A stretch of DNA of 64,000 bases from Bugula neritina. Its lineage: Eukaryota > Bryozoa > Gymnolaemata > Cheilostomatida > Bugulidae. Of this stretch, positions 13,218 to 24,885 are shown in pieces. A program made the position numbers and the translations under genes. Under the pieces are notes generated by a model. The model worked only from the letters and a program-made list of their open reading frames with translations, was not told the origin of the DNA and did not search any database. The stretch covers positions 19,477,628 through 19,541,627 of the forward strand of contig OZ037767.1 in the NCBI GenBank assembly GCA_964035545.1. Reading direction: 5' to 3'. Each line of letters starts with the position of its first letter. Position 1 is the first letter of the stretch.

Positions 13218-14429
13218 TTATTTTTGCAACTCGGGCCATAGTGGCAGCAATAAAAACTGTATTATGAGACTCAGCCCGCATATGCCAACAGCGAACTTTT
13301 GTTTTTCACCTCCATTTATGCCTTGCGATTCTCTTCGATTTCTACAACAGAAGCAAAGCTGTAGAATTTTTCTTATTCATGCAGATACATTTTATTAAGT
13401 TTATGACTGGAATTAAACAAATTATAGGCATTTTTCAATCTACTTTAGCTAAAATATAACCAACAAAACAAACAAGCAAAAATATGTATATATAGTTTGC
13501 TAATAATTGCACGTCACAGGTTTTTACACAATATTTGTACTTAAAGAAATGTAGCCCACCTTTTAGAATTTTCCTTGACATCATTATAGTGTTTATCAGT
13601 AGGTATTTGTGTGGTTTGGGCTATGCTTACAGAGACTGTAGTCACAGCAGACGGAGTAGAAGATGCACTCTTTTCAAGGTCACATGTCTGATTATGGAAT
13701 TTAAACTCTAAAAGAAGAAAACAACTTTTTCAACCTTGACATAAACAAAAAAATTCTTTAGAGCTGTGATATCATATTGATGCTGTGTTAGTGATTTACA
13801 CAGCCAGTCTACTAACTCCTAAGTGTGTATATAGATAAGATTCATTTTATTGCTTATAATAATGTAAACACTCTAGAGTCTAGTGTATCCATAGTGTAAG
13901 GGACAAGCTACTCTATATTCTATTACTATGTGTATACTTCACTGACCTTTGCAATACTTTAAGAATCTATAGTATGCGGACTGTCTATAAGTTGCCTTTG
14001 AGAGAGTTAGACAAGATTCCACAATACTAGATGTGGATCCAAAGGTGGGTGGTCTCACCACACACTCCCTGTAGAACTTTGGATGCTTCACTTCTTTAAT
14101 GTGTTCTCTGACACATAAGTAATCGAAAAAGTTACAAAGATAGTCATCAGTAGGATAGGCAGCAGAACTGGCAGCATGAGCAAAGGCTGGTATCAGCACC
14201 AGCAGTGCCTGAATAATAAAAAAATCAAAGTTGTAAATAAATAATGCATACTTTAATATTATTTACATTCTACAACATTTTAGCTATGATATAAAAGTGT
14301 ATACTCTCTGTTAGTATCAATAGTAATATTGACCTATAAATGATCATTGATTTCTTACAAGAAATAAGTTTGAGTGCTTACCAATTTAAGAAGATTTTGT
14401 TGGCACAAGCTATTAAAACTGCTAGTCAT
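13218..14429 (-). CDS. Cysteine-rich single-pass membrane protein, copy A (193 aa)
   Basis: Exons in coding order: 14382-14429, 13947-14208, 13560-13707, 13218-13341, with fitting phases. Residues 1-28 are a signal peptide spread over exons 1 and 2 (cleavage near FAHA). The ectodomain has six cysteines at 41, 48, 65, 82, 102 and 112, with an N-glycosylation sequon HNQT before the last. Residues about 115-165 form a Ser/Thr-rich, polar stalk. A hydrophobic segment (FAVGICGLSLIIQFLLLPLW, about 169-188) is followed by only five residues (PELQK), so the protein is either a type I membrane protein with almost no tail or GPI-anchored. I do not recognise the domain. Cysteine spacing and the intron after the fifth cysteine match the gene at 43030-44293, and a near copy lies at 28056-29281. 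The role may be a surface receptor, decoy or ligand; function is unknown. Confidence 0.75.
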
Positions 14430-15374
14430 GTTGATGCTGTTTTAATACTACTTGTATAACTGGTGATTAAGCTTCAAATGTCATAGCTTACCGATCACGC
14501 GCAGTAAGCATGGATGTATCCATTATATATATATATTATAGAAAATCCCTGAAACTCATATTTCTTCATTATATCTTCAGAGTAGTTGGAACAAAAATAG
14601 TTTCACCATATGAGGGGAATTATATAATCTTTTGTTCCTTTTCAAAGCTAATACCCAATAATGAAGTGGCATGACTATAAACTATGCACTTAGGCTAAGA
14701 ATGTTCAATTCATTCAGAAGTCTAGCATATATATATCTTGGGATTTTGGTACTTTAGAGTATTGATTTACAACGCAATAAATAAGAAAATATTTCTATAT
14801 TGATACTCTCAGCTTTACAGCATTTCGTCACGAGTTGTTTACATTAACAACGCATATTGCTAAAAGTTTTGATTAATGGAGTGGTGTTTTCCATAAACAT
14901 TACTTAATTACTAGGAAAAATTCCTTTCCACAACCTATAACAATAGATAGAATGATTGCATACAGTTATTGTCACAGTTAACAATGTTTACTATACAAAT
15001 ACATTTTTTGTTTAATAACTTTAAAAGATGTTTACATCATTAACAAAACATTAGCATCAGTTCCTTATAATAAAGAATCAAGTTTACAATAATAAAAAGG
15101 CAGATCTTAAAATGGTGAGATTTGAAGATTACTTAGTAAAAAAGTTTCTACATAGAAAAAAAAATTCCAGTTGTACAACAAAAACTTCAATTTATTTTAT
15201 TACAGCAATCTCTAAATATAGGTTTCATAAAATATTTTGCTTACAGGATTGCCAATGTACTTGCGAATCTCAGCAGCATTATTTGTTAGATGTTTATAAC
15301 TGCTCGCAACTTTCTGATGGGTCTGCTATTTGCATGGCAGATAGTCGTATGGACTGTAGTGTTGAGTTAACCCA
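14430..15374. other. Noncoding stretch of unit A
   Basis: This is the upstream flank of the copy A gene and should contain its promoter. It matches 29282-30207 in unit B closely. No exon or RNA gene is supported. Confidence 0.4.
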
Positions 15375-15432
15375 GTAGTCTCTGTGGTGTAATGGTTAGC
15401 TAGCCTTAGGTTCGAATCCCAGTGGGAGCAAT
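15375..15432 (+). repeat. Truncated tRNA-like element, unit A
   Basis: It contains TGTGGTGTAATGGTTAGC and a perfect B-box, GGTTCGAATCCC, but only a few bases between them, so the anticodon arm is missing. An almost identical copy lies at 30208-30264. It is a SINE head or tRNA relic, not a working tRNA. Confidence 0.55.
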
Positions 15433-15672
15433 GCTTTTCTATATGAACGGAATTGTGGTTATGGTAGCAGTTTCATTTGATTGACACTGTGCCATGGTTC
15501 TAATGTAAATTACACTCACATAATGAGTATGAGAATCCAGAGTTACTGTTGTATGCCCAGTAGTTTGGTCTTGACATAAGCTCTAGATTGTATAGACTCT
15601 CTAAGTACTGCATACTAATATTTCAAACCATGTGCCATAGTTGTAGTAAAAGTACACTTATCACCTTATGTT

Positions 15673-15800
15673 TGTAAGATGATCTGATGTTGACAAGCTA
15701 CAAGCTAGCAAGTACTAAAGCTACTGACAAGTGATAGCCGAAGGAAAGCCAACAAGGAACACTCTGGAGCTAGAGCTTAGCCTGGTAGGTTAACACTACA
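15673..15800 (+). repeat. 5' LTR (128 bp)
   Basis: It is identical to 18207-18334 and bounded by TG and CA. It is unusually short for an LTR and shows no obvious TATA box. Confidence 0.95.
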
Positions 15801-15818
15801 TGGCGCAGTCGGCAGGAT
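15801..15818 (+). other. Primer-binding site
   Basis: TGGCGCAGTCGGCAGGAT abuts the LTR. Its first 11 bases are complementary to the expected 3' end of a tRNA-Ser (CGACTGCG plus CCA). This PBS type is known from Ty3/gypsy elements such as insect 297 and 17.6. Confidence 0.75.
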
Positions 15819-16126
15819 ATTGAGGAGACAAGAGTTACAAAAGAGAGAAGTGTGTTGTTTGGAGTTCACTAGACTTCAGAGGTTTATATTTGAGAAAAAG
15901 AGTTGAGAGGCTTGTTGAGAAAGGTGGTGAGTGTTGACTTTTGAGCAATTTATAAATAATACTAATATATTCAGAATAAGAGTGCCGGCGAAAGGAACTG
16001 AGAATTAAACTTTGAGAGACACGGATGCGCCCAGGGATTGAAACTGAGAGTACAGTGCATAATCACGAGATAGCTACTTAAAATTAAATTGTTTTATTTA
16101 CTCTATTAAAACTGCTTAAGTGTAGT

Positions 16127-17500
16127 ATGGCTCATGAAGACATCAAATTAGACCTTAATGCTTTTCCTAAATTAAAGTTGGATGAAAGCAACATAACCAA
16201 ATCTTGGAACTCATGGCTCATTCAATTTAAATTGAGTATAGAAGTTACTTCCCTTAATGCAGGGTTTGAAGTAGTAGGGGATGAACAGGTTAGCAAATTT
16301 AGAGGTAGGAGAAAGCTTTTAGCTCTGTTAGGAGCTGTAGGGCCAGAAGGTCTTGATACTTTACAGTCATTAGGTTTTGATTTAAATAATAACTCTGATG
16401 ATGGATATGAGTTAGCCTTAGACTTACTGCAATCTCACTATAATAGAGATGATACATTTTATGTGAAAACCATGAAGTTTGTCACTGTGACCCAAGCTTG
16501 TGGAGAAAACGAAATTGATTATTTGCTAAGAGTTGAGAAGCTAAGTAGAGCAATAAACTTTGGCAATAATGATGATGTTAGAATGGGATTTGCAGTTGCG
16601 CTAGCAGTTAATGGTCTAAGAAATGCAGGATTACGTAGACATTTGTTGCAGCATGCTAATCTAAGCTGGGAACAGCTGAAAAGGAAAAGTCGTGCTGCAC
16701 ATTTAAGTAAACTTTCCGAGGATGCTTTAAATGCAATAAACAATGAATGCATAGATGAACAGTCAATTGGTAGACTCACATATTCTTACCGAGCTAATGG
16801 TAGCTCAGAACATTGTAAGAAAAGAGATAAAGTTCTACATAGATCTAATTATGATAAGACCATTTCTATCAATAGAGACAACTCTTTTTCAAAGAAAAAA
16901 GAGGCATGTCATTCATATCAACATTGTAGTTATAAATTGCAAAATGCTTACAAAAGTCATGGCAGATGCTTTAGATGTGACCGTACAGGACATTATGTGA
17001 GAAACTGTCCTAAAACCCGTTGCTACATGTGCAAGGAATTCGGCCACATTGCTCAAGATTGTTCTGATAACAAAAGATACCATCACAAAAAGAGATATGT
17101 GGAACAGAGAGAAAACAGGATCGGAGTTATGGACTCCCTAAAATCAGTGAAGTTTTCTAAAAAGAGTGATGGGACTTATAATCACAATGTCAGTCCTAAA
17201 ATAACAAGGACTTTACTAGTTAGTGGTAGGCGTGTAGAATTCTTGCTAGATACTGGGTCTAAAGTTTCTACACTTACTGAGGCGACTGCAGAAAAGTTGA
17301 ACATTAAATTAAAGGAACCAGATAAGCATATTACAGGTGTTGATAAGTCTTTGGTGAATGTGCTAGGCAGAGCTAAGGTTTGCATTGGCTACTTCAACAG
17401 ATTTGTGGATACCAAGATTTATGTATTGCCAAACTCTACTGAAAATTTGCTTGGTATAGCTGATATTACTAGGTTAAAATTGCTGGATCTACAATGTTGA
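16127..17500 (+). CDS. gag: Gag-protease polyprotein of the LTR element (457 aa)
   Basis: This is an uninterrupted frame. Residues about 1-210 are a helical, capsid-like region (for example SWNSWLIQFKLSIEV and ELALDLLQSHY). A basic linker follows. Two CCHC zinc knuckles lie at C281-C284-H289-C294 and C299-C302-H307-C312, both with the exact C-x2-C-x4-H-x4-C spacing, and would bind RNA. A retropepsin domain follows, with the active-site motif LLDTGS (Asp 375) and a later NLLGIADI that fits the flap-distal ILG motif. The frame then stops, so nothing resembling reverse transcriptase is fused or in another frame. It would form particles and process itself, while reverse transcription and integration would need another element. 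The intact frame fits a young copy. Confidence 0.93.
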   Translation: MAHEDIKLDLNAFPKLKLDESNITKSWNSWLIQFKLSIEVTSLNAGFEVVGDEQVSKFRGRRKLLALLGAVGPEGLDTLQSLGFDLNNNSDDGYELALDLLQSHYNRDDTFYVKTMKFVTVTQACGENEIDYLLRVEKLSRAINFGNNDDVRMGFAVALAVNGLRNAGLRRHLLQHANLSWEQLKRKSRAAHLSKLSEDALNAINNECIDEQSIGRLTYSYRANGSSEHCKKRDKVLHRSNYDKTISINRDNSFSKKKEACHSYQHCSYKLQNAYKSHGRCFRCDRTGHYVRNCPKTRCYMCKEFGHIAQDCSDNKRYHHKKRYVEQRENRIGVMDSLKSVKFSKKSDGTYNHNVSPKITRTLLVSGRRVEFLLDTGSKVSTLTEATAEKLNIKLKEPDKHITGVDKSLVNVLGRAKVCIGYFNRFVDTKIYVLPNSTENLLGIADITRLKLLDLQC

Positions 17501-18193
17501 TATAAAATGATACATGTGTGTTGTAGATATGGAAAAGTGTGTTGATGTTCACTGTAATGATATAAACACATTATTGCAGTGGAATACTAAGGAATGACAG
17601 GCAGAAGCAGTTACCACTAATGTTGTGTGCTCCTGTGAGTTTAACTCATGGAAGACTCTGTAAGCCGGCGAGAGAAGTCAGTTGTGACCCTCGCTGTTGC
17701 TTCACGGGGTGTGAGCCGAGTGTAGTCTATATGCAGACCCTCGACATCTCACTTTCAGATAATATGATAAATGTGAGGTTTGACCTCAGTACTGACATGA
17801 CATCAACATTGCCAATAATGTTGTCTGCTCCTGTGAGTTCTTTAGTTTAACTCATAGAAGACTCTGCAAGCTAGCAAGAGAAGTCAGCCTTGACCCTTGC
17901 TGCTACTTCACTTGCAGCTAATATGATAAATGTCAAATTTGGCATTGTTCTTCCCAACAGTGCTAGCAATGCGAGGAGGTGGGATTCGACATCTAGGACT
18001 GAGCCACTTTGAACCACTTCATAATAAGTTTAAGTATTCAAGGGCATTAGTTGAAAGCTAGTTTTGTTTGAATTGATTGCACTTCTCTTTTAAAAGAAAA
18101 GGGCATGTGGAATTATTAGCATCATGATGATGATAATATAGATATGTGTTCTGGCATTCTGAAAATGTGCTCTTGTGCCCTGCTTCTCTTTTG
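17501..18193 (+). other. Noncoding 3' region of the LTR element
   Basis: There is no gene in this part. An imperfect direct duplication is present: about 17615-17785 resembles 17814-17945, sharing TGCTCCTGTGAGTT, GAGAAGTCAG and AATATGATAAATGT. Confidence 0.7.
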
Positions 18194-18206
18194 TAAGGAG
18201 GGAGCA
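18194..18206 (+). other. Polypurine tract
   Basis: TAAGGAGGGAGCA, which is purine-rich, lies directly before the 3' LTR, as expected for the plus-strand primer. Confidence 0.65.
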
Positions 18207-18334
18207 TGTAAGATGATCTGATGTTGACAAGCTACAAGCTAGCAAGTACTAAAGCTACTGACAAGTGATAGCCGAAGGAAAGCCAACAAGGAACACTCTG
18301 GAGCTAGAGCTTAGCCTGGTAGGTTAACACTACA
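18207..18334 (+). repeat. 3' LTR (128 bp)
   Basis: Identical to the 5' LTR by eye over the full length and followed by the ATGTT target duplication. Confidence 0.95.
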
Positions 18335-18339
18335 ATGTT

Positions 18340-19599
18340 AAATTTCAAACTTTCGTTTATCAATTCTTTACCATGAACAATCAAATAAAAGCTTGATTTG
18401 AGTCAAGATTGGCAAATAATTGCTAACTTATAATTAATTCTGAAGACTTTGCTTCATTCATGTACTATAGAACTTAACACAATGCAGTTGACTTATTGTG
18501 AGCTTTTACAATTAAAGCTTTCAGTTTTATTTAATTGAAATTAAGATTACATATAGTCTAAGCTTGTTATTAGTGTAAACTACTTACTGGTGTAAACTGC
18601 TTACTTTTTTAATAGTCTAAAATCTGAACTGAAGAACTTTTCTATTATATTAAAAGAGTATAATACAGAAGGTTTATATCGAAGTTATGTTGACGGAACT
18701 AAGAAATTCTATATATCTAACCATAATAATTCAGCATAATCTGCAGAGAATCTATCAAGATTTGCAAAATACCCATATATAGTTGCCATATATCTCAGCA
18801 AACAACAAGACACAAATAGTTTTTAAAGGGAAAATCTAGCAGCTTCTATCTACTGCAGATTTGAGCCAGAAACTGAGAGTAAACATAAAAATAACGAAAC
18901 CAAATTGACAGGTGGCAATTAAAATGAAAACTTATATTTCAACTGAAACTATATTTTGCATACCAATCGATTTTTGACAATGACTCAAACTGATTAACAA
19001 TTGATGTCGGAAATATGGCAACTTTACTTTCAAATTTGCATCCAGATTTAATTCTTATAATGATAAGATGAATGTATAAATACATTTTTCTGTGACTAGC
19101 TTTGAAAATTTACTAATTTCCTTGATTAAACTTAAGCAGACATAAGTAAAACAGTTTTAATCACGTTTAATTGAAATCTACATGATACTTTTAATATAGT
19201 GACTAGAGAAGCAGATTAGTAAATAAAATATTTGTAAAGTTTGTTTGCTTAAAACTGTTGACTGTAATCTCTTGTGGTAACTTGCAGTACAACCTGCATT
19301 CTTATATACGTCTGTAGAATATGGTATGCGTTTATTTTATTCTCAATCGTGACAAGAACATTGTAAATGACTCTTTTTTCTACAGTCTACTTTAGTAGGC
19401 AGGTGAACATAGACATGTGCCCGAGCTAAAATATAGCGAACAGTTATATAAAGCAAAAAAATGAACGAACCCGACCCAAATGAAGTGCAGCCCCCCCCCC
19501 CTGCCCAATCTAGTGAAAAAGAAAACTTTATGATATTCAAATATTTATATAATATTAACTATTTAAGATTATAATCATTATTATAATGGTAAACAAAAA
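18340..19599. other. Noncoding stretch of unit A
   Basis: This matches about 30503-31790 in unit B. No exon is supported. A C-run at about 19491-19502 is also present in unit B. Confidence 0.4.
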
Positions 19600-20799
19600 C
19601 ATTGTGTATTATTTCGAACTTGGTAAGCTGAAGGAATTTGCACAGCTTGGTATTTCTAGAATAACCCAATACCTAGTGCTAAGCTTGCCTGGGTAAATCC
19701 ATTAGTCATCAGGCTTGTGACATGAATGGAATAAGCCAGCAAACCGCCTCAGTTGTAAACAGCTTATCAATGAACGTGAACTGATAAGTGAACTGATAAT
19801 ACAAAGTCATTCAATTGACAAATACTTGTTTATCAGCTTACCTATTTCGAAATTTAAGCATGGAAATTACATTTTTCGCTGATTTTTCATCATCAACGTT
19901 CCATATACATAATCCAGAATTATTTCTATCATGAAGCAACAATAATGAAGGAATTTTCTAGATTTCAGATTTCATAAGTTTTGAGTTTGATATCAACTAA
20001 AGTTAATCAATTTTATCTCTTTAGGACTTTTGCAATCTAACAAAGTGAGGTGAGCCATAAATAATAATGATAGCTGATGGTTAATAAATGGAGACACTAG
20101 TACTATTATTTGAAAGTGTAAGGCTTGATTAAAGACATGGGGAACACAATTCATCATATCTGAGCTCTGCAGCTGTTCATTCAATATGTTAAATTAAGAT
20201 TTATTTATATTTATCTCACCCGCTATTTCTGATTTTTATTGAAGTATGTGCAGATTTACAGTAGCCAGAAAAGAATATTGAACTATATTATTAAAAAATG
20301 GCACATCACATTAATCACAAAGCACACTTAATAAAAAGGTTATTCGAGAACACTTCGGTGTGGCATATAATATTGGCACTGCTATGGTCTATTACAAGGG
20401 AGACAATTACTATTGTTTAGAAGCAACCATCTAGTCATTTAACAATTTCAATTTTTATTATAATTGGAAGAAAGTGGCATGACTATGTTGTCCTTCTGAT
20501 GATCAGTCTAAATCACTCATGAGCTGCACACCTAATCACTAAAGAGTATTGTATAGTGGTTCTTGGTAACCTGTTTTCAAATTGCCTTCCCCCTTCTTTT
20601 TGTTGTTGTTTGTTTATAATATACTTCATGTAAGCCGATCCTTGGCTGAAGTTCGGGAGTTTCTACTACTATAAAATTTCAGCATAATAGCCCATATTCT
20701 TTCCAGCTCCTATAATACTGTAATGTAGTACATTATACAATGCACTATATTTCACACTATAGATCAAAAATTATAATTTTATTGCACATATCGCAGTAT

Positions 20800-20945
20800 A
20801 CAGTGGGTTTATAGTTGCTATCACTGTGGGCACTTTTAATGGAATGGCTATGACTGACTGCTCTTCTTACGACCCAACTTGACCTTTGACCTCGTGTTCA
20901 CTAGGTCATTGCTCTAACTGCTACACCACACTGCTTTCTGCATTA
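20800..20945 (-). repeat. SINE copy, first sub-unit of A
   Basis: On the minus strand a tRNA-like head (GTGTGGTGTAGCAGTTAGAG) is followed by AGAGCAGTCAGTCATAGCC and GATAGCAACTATAAACCCAC. This is the same body as the element at 8060-8380. Confidence 0.55.
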
Positions 20946-21328
20946 CAGTCCTAAATTGATAAGCTTTAACTTCTTTAATAAACACCAACAATAATTGTTC
21001 TAGGCTAAAGCATGACTTAACAATGTATATAATTATAGTGATGTTGAGGTTGTACTAAGTTTTGTATTTTATCAATTTGCTCTACCATATTATTATCCAC
21101 AAACTTATTCCTTCTGGTAACTTGTAATGACAATTATAGAAAGTTGAGCTGGTGTGCTCTATGATAAGACTAGAACATAATGTATATTATACATCAAGTT
21201 TATATAAATATTAAAGTTTTGCTACTGCCATGCATCTCAATGCTAACATTAGCTAAACGTGCGGCTAATTATAACCCCCCCCCCCCTCACAGCAGCTCCA
21301 TATATTTACTGTTTTATGCTTGTTTATA

Positions 21329-22646
21329 GGGGTAACGGGGGCACAACGGTCATAGGGGTACAAAAAGCCGGCCAAATTGTGAGAGAACTTATTGACTTAG
21401 AGTTGTGATTTTTTTTCTCATAAAAAGATATTGACATAATTATTTAGCCTTTGTAGTTTCAACACTTGCGGAACATACATGTTGAAAAGGCCAGTAAAAA
21501 ACTGTTTTTACCTACTTCTTGTAAATTTTTTAGGATATCGTTGAAGCCTTATAACTTTTTACACTCAAAGGCAAGAAGCCTAGATTTTACTGATATTGTT
21601 GCAATTGCTTGTCTCTACAATGCTTAACTAGTATAACAGCAAACACTGAAATAAATTTTCCTTGAGGCACATTTATTTTCAATTTGGCCACACGGGGCAC
21701 AATGGGCCAGGCTGACCGGGGCACAATGGGCCACCTGATTATTGCACCTTGATCACTGTTATAAGTTTGTTTGCCCAAAAGGTTGGTTGAACCGTTACTA
21801 AAATCTATAGATATAGCCATTTCTGACCTTTTTGTAAAATATCAAAGACATCATGGTAAGACTACAAAACTACAAGTTGAAGCTCCCCTAATACATACAT
21901 CTGGTGAGCTTAAAGCTTTGCCATTTTATACATAATACAAACACTCTGCTGTTGCTACTAGTAGATAGTCATGATAACCATTATATATTACACAATTGAG
22001 GGAATATACATGTATTTGGCTAAAATAAATTGTGATTTGCTCATTTGCTCCCCCCTCTCCCTTCCGTACTCCAGTCACAAACCTTCGCCATGCATGCACC
22101 TCAGCTACAGTTCATTGAAAAAAGTCCACTCGGAATTTCGTAGTACATGTTACTACAATTTTTTTTAAATAAACGTTGCTCTGAAGTGAAAATAACAAAA
22201 CATTTTTAGTTTTAAACGGTAATGATAATGGCACTGCAGAACCGAGTGACGTGCATTTGATTTTGCCTTCCTCTGCTATCCGTAGTGGCACAAACTGTAC
22301 AGCTAAAACATGAATTTCGCTGTAGATCTGAAAGAGTATCTTTATTTATTTGTAATATTAAATAAATAAAGATCAGATGTAACAAAATACGCAAAATTTC
22401 AATATATTTGTTGTGTCCCACCCAGTGGCCCATTGTACCCCGGTACCGGGGCACAATGGGCCAATTTTTTCGTCATGAAAATTTTATTATTCTGAAAGTT
22501 GTGAGAGAGATAGAAATAACAAACTGGTACCTGTAATAGACAACAGATGTAGCATTAAGACTAGAGATTATTGAACTAGTAACTTGAAAAACAGACGAAT
22601 GAGAGCAACAAATGCAAAATTCGGCCCGTTGTGCCCCCGTTACCCC
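21329..22646. mobile_element. TA-flanked MITE, copy 1 (1318 bp)
   Basis: Inverted ends GGGGTAACGGGGGCACAACG are flanked by TA. The corresponding position in unit B (about 33476) is an empty TA. There is no transposase gene. TIR-related motifs GGGGCACAATGGGCC recur inside at 21694-21708 and 21718-21732, and as a palindrome at 22426-22463. TA duplication suggests mobilisation by a Tc1/mariner-type transposase. Confidence 0.88.
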
Positions 22647-24699
22647 TACTGCTTTATACATAAAATATATTACTTACTGTGTGTTAATATATCATATTTG
22701 CTACCAACTGTATATTTACTGCTGTATACATAATATATACTATTTACTGCATGTTAATATAATATATTTGTCTCAAAGTTTGAAGCTTTTGTTTCACTAT
22801 TTTAAATAGCCATTAAATTCAGAAAAGGGCAACTTGTTATGTTTATGCAGTCAGGCCTTAGTTTTTGCCGAATTAACGGCTTTCTCTTAAATTAATTAGT
22901 CTATTTTTAGATTATGTTTAATATATTTACTCACTAAATATTATATGTTGATTGTTGAATATATGCTGTATATTATATAATTTTTAAATAGCAAGTAGCC
23001 TAATAAAGGCACCTGCTATAGACATTATAGGCTTAATTCAGCTTTGTTTTAGAATTCATCTTTTTATCACAAGATTTATTTTAACTGAACATGGAAATGG
23101 CAACTTATTATAATGAAAATAGAAAAAAAGTGTATTATTTTGAGCACGGTAAGAGTGAAAGCATTTGCACAGCCTGGTATTTCCAGAATAACCCAATACG
23201 TAGTGCTAAGCTTGCCTGGGAAAACCCATTAGTCATCAGGCATGTGACATGAATGGAATAAGCCAGCAAACAAGCCTCAGTTGTAAACAGTTTATCAATG
23301 AACACACACTGATAACACAAACTTCTTAATGCATCGTGATTTGCAAGTCAAGTACTTGTTTATCAGCCTAAGTATTTCACAATGTAGGCTGGGAATTACA
23401 TTTTTCGTTGATTTTTCATCATCACTGCTCCAAATACATAATCCAGGATCATTCCTATTATGAAGCCACAATAATGTAGGAATTTTTTAGATTTTATAAG
23501 TTTTGAGTTTGATATCAACTAAAGTTAAGCAGTGTTATCTTTTTAGGACTTTCTCAGTCTAACAAAGTGAGGTGTACCATAGGTGAATAAATAATAACAT
23601 TAGCTGATGGTTAATAAAAGGAGATACTATAGAGCTAGTGATGTGACATAAAATAGTTGAAAATGTAAAGCTTGATTAAAGACATGGCCTGGAACACAAT
23701 TTATTATATCTAAGCTTTTCAGCTGCTAACTTAATATGTTAAATTAAGACTCATGTATAATATTTCTCTCACTGACCATTTCTGATTTTTATTGAAGTAT
23801 GTGCAGATTTACAGCAGCCAGAAAAAAATATTGAACTATATTATTAAAAAATGGCACATTACATTAATCACAATAAAAGCACACTTAATAAAAACGTTAT
23901 TCAAGAACACTTCACTGTGGAGCATATTGGCACTTGCTATGGTCTATTACAAGGAGGACAACTGCTATTGTTGGAAACAATCATCTAGTATAGTATGCTG
24001 ATCCAGAATCATTTAATTTTAGAACTTTAACCAGTCTTCTAAAAATAGTTGGTTATGTTCAAGCATACTACGTGTTTTCTGATGTCATATGAGAAGACCC
24101 GACTTCATATACTGTATGTAGCTTGTTTAAAAATAAATTACAAGAAAACAGCATTTGAAAACTTTCTTACCAGTTTGCTACTAGTGCTTCGGTTCGAGAT
24201 GTTAAATGGTTACAATGACAGATCACGTCAAGTGTTTTTGCCATTTGTTTGTACCAATTTACTTTTATTTTCTTTATGTTTTTTATTTTTAATTTTTAAT
24301 AAATTGTTTTTCAGCTCACAAAATAGTTAAAAAATGCATATTATAATAAGATAAATGGCACTGGCTCAACCTTCACACAGGGCGGTTCAACTTGCCCCCT
24401 GCAACAGTTTTGCAATAAAAAATGGCTCTCTTAGAGGGTAAAATGTTTATGCATTTAGTTTTAATGGACAAAGACAGCAAAATATGATTGACTTTGATGG
24501 TGCTGGTCTTTAGACTGGCAAAATAGTTCTTCAAAACATATATATGCTCAAAAACACAAGTTTTGGTTCCACTAGTACCACCCTCCCCTATGTGTCATAT
24601 ATAAAATTACAGCATTCACTTTTCAGCTCCTCGACTATAATATAGTACATTATACAATGCACTATATATCACACCAGAGATCCAACATTTTATTATACG

Positions 24700-24885
24700 A
24701 GTACATCTCAGTACAGTGGGTTTATAATTAATTTATAAATTGCTATATTACTGTGAGAACCTCTGATGGAAAGGCTGTGACTAGATGCCCTTCTTTAGTT
24801 CACCACACTAACCAATCAACTACTGTTTTACTAAGTCACTGCTCAGTGCCACTACACAGCTACACCTGCTCTCTGCATTACAGTA
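24700..24885 (-). repeat. SINE copy, second sub-unit of A
   Basis: It matches the element at 20800-20945 in body order but is more diverged; its tRNA head is degraded. A corresponding copy is at about 36845-37020. Confidence 0.45.

Larger units (their letters stand above)
15673..18334 (+). mobile_element. LTR retroelement encoding only Gag and protease
   Basis: Two identical 128-bp LTRs begin TGTAAG and end CTACA. A 5-bp target duplication, ATGTT, lies at 15668-15672 and 18335-18339. The matching site in unit B (about 30500) is empty, which proves insertion. A primer-binding site directly follows the 5' LTR and a purine tract precedes the 3' LTR. The only gene is gag-protease; no reverse transcriptase, RNase H or integrase frame exists, and 0.7 kb of noncoding sequence follows the gene. 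It is therefore non-autonomous and must use enzymes from another element. Identical LTRs indicate a recent insertion. The Ty3/gypsy-like assignment rests on the PBS and protein layout. Confidence 0.93.

Noticed and set aside
15375-15432. Functional tRNA gene
   Set aside because: The A-box and B-box are good but the anticodon arm is missing; duplicated as part of the segmental unit.
21587-22454. Short open frames inside the MITE as a transposase
   Set aside because: They are under 85 codons, begin in repeated TIR-like motifs and show no DDE or helix-turn-helix signature.
24049-24330. 93-codon open frame also present at 36214-36495
   Set aside because: Near identity is explained by the recent duplication. 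It is absent from the other sub-units and has no splice context or family signature.
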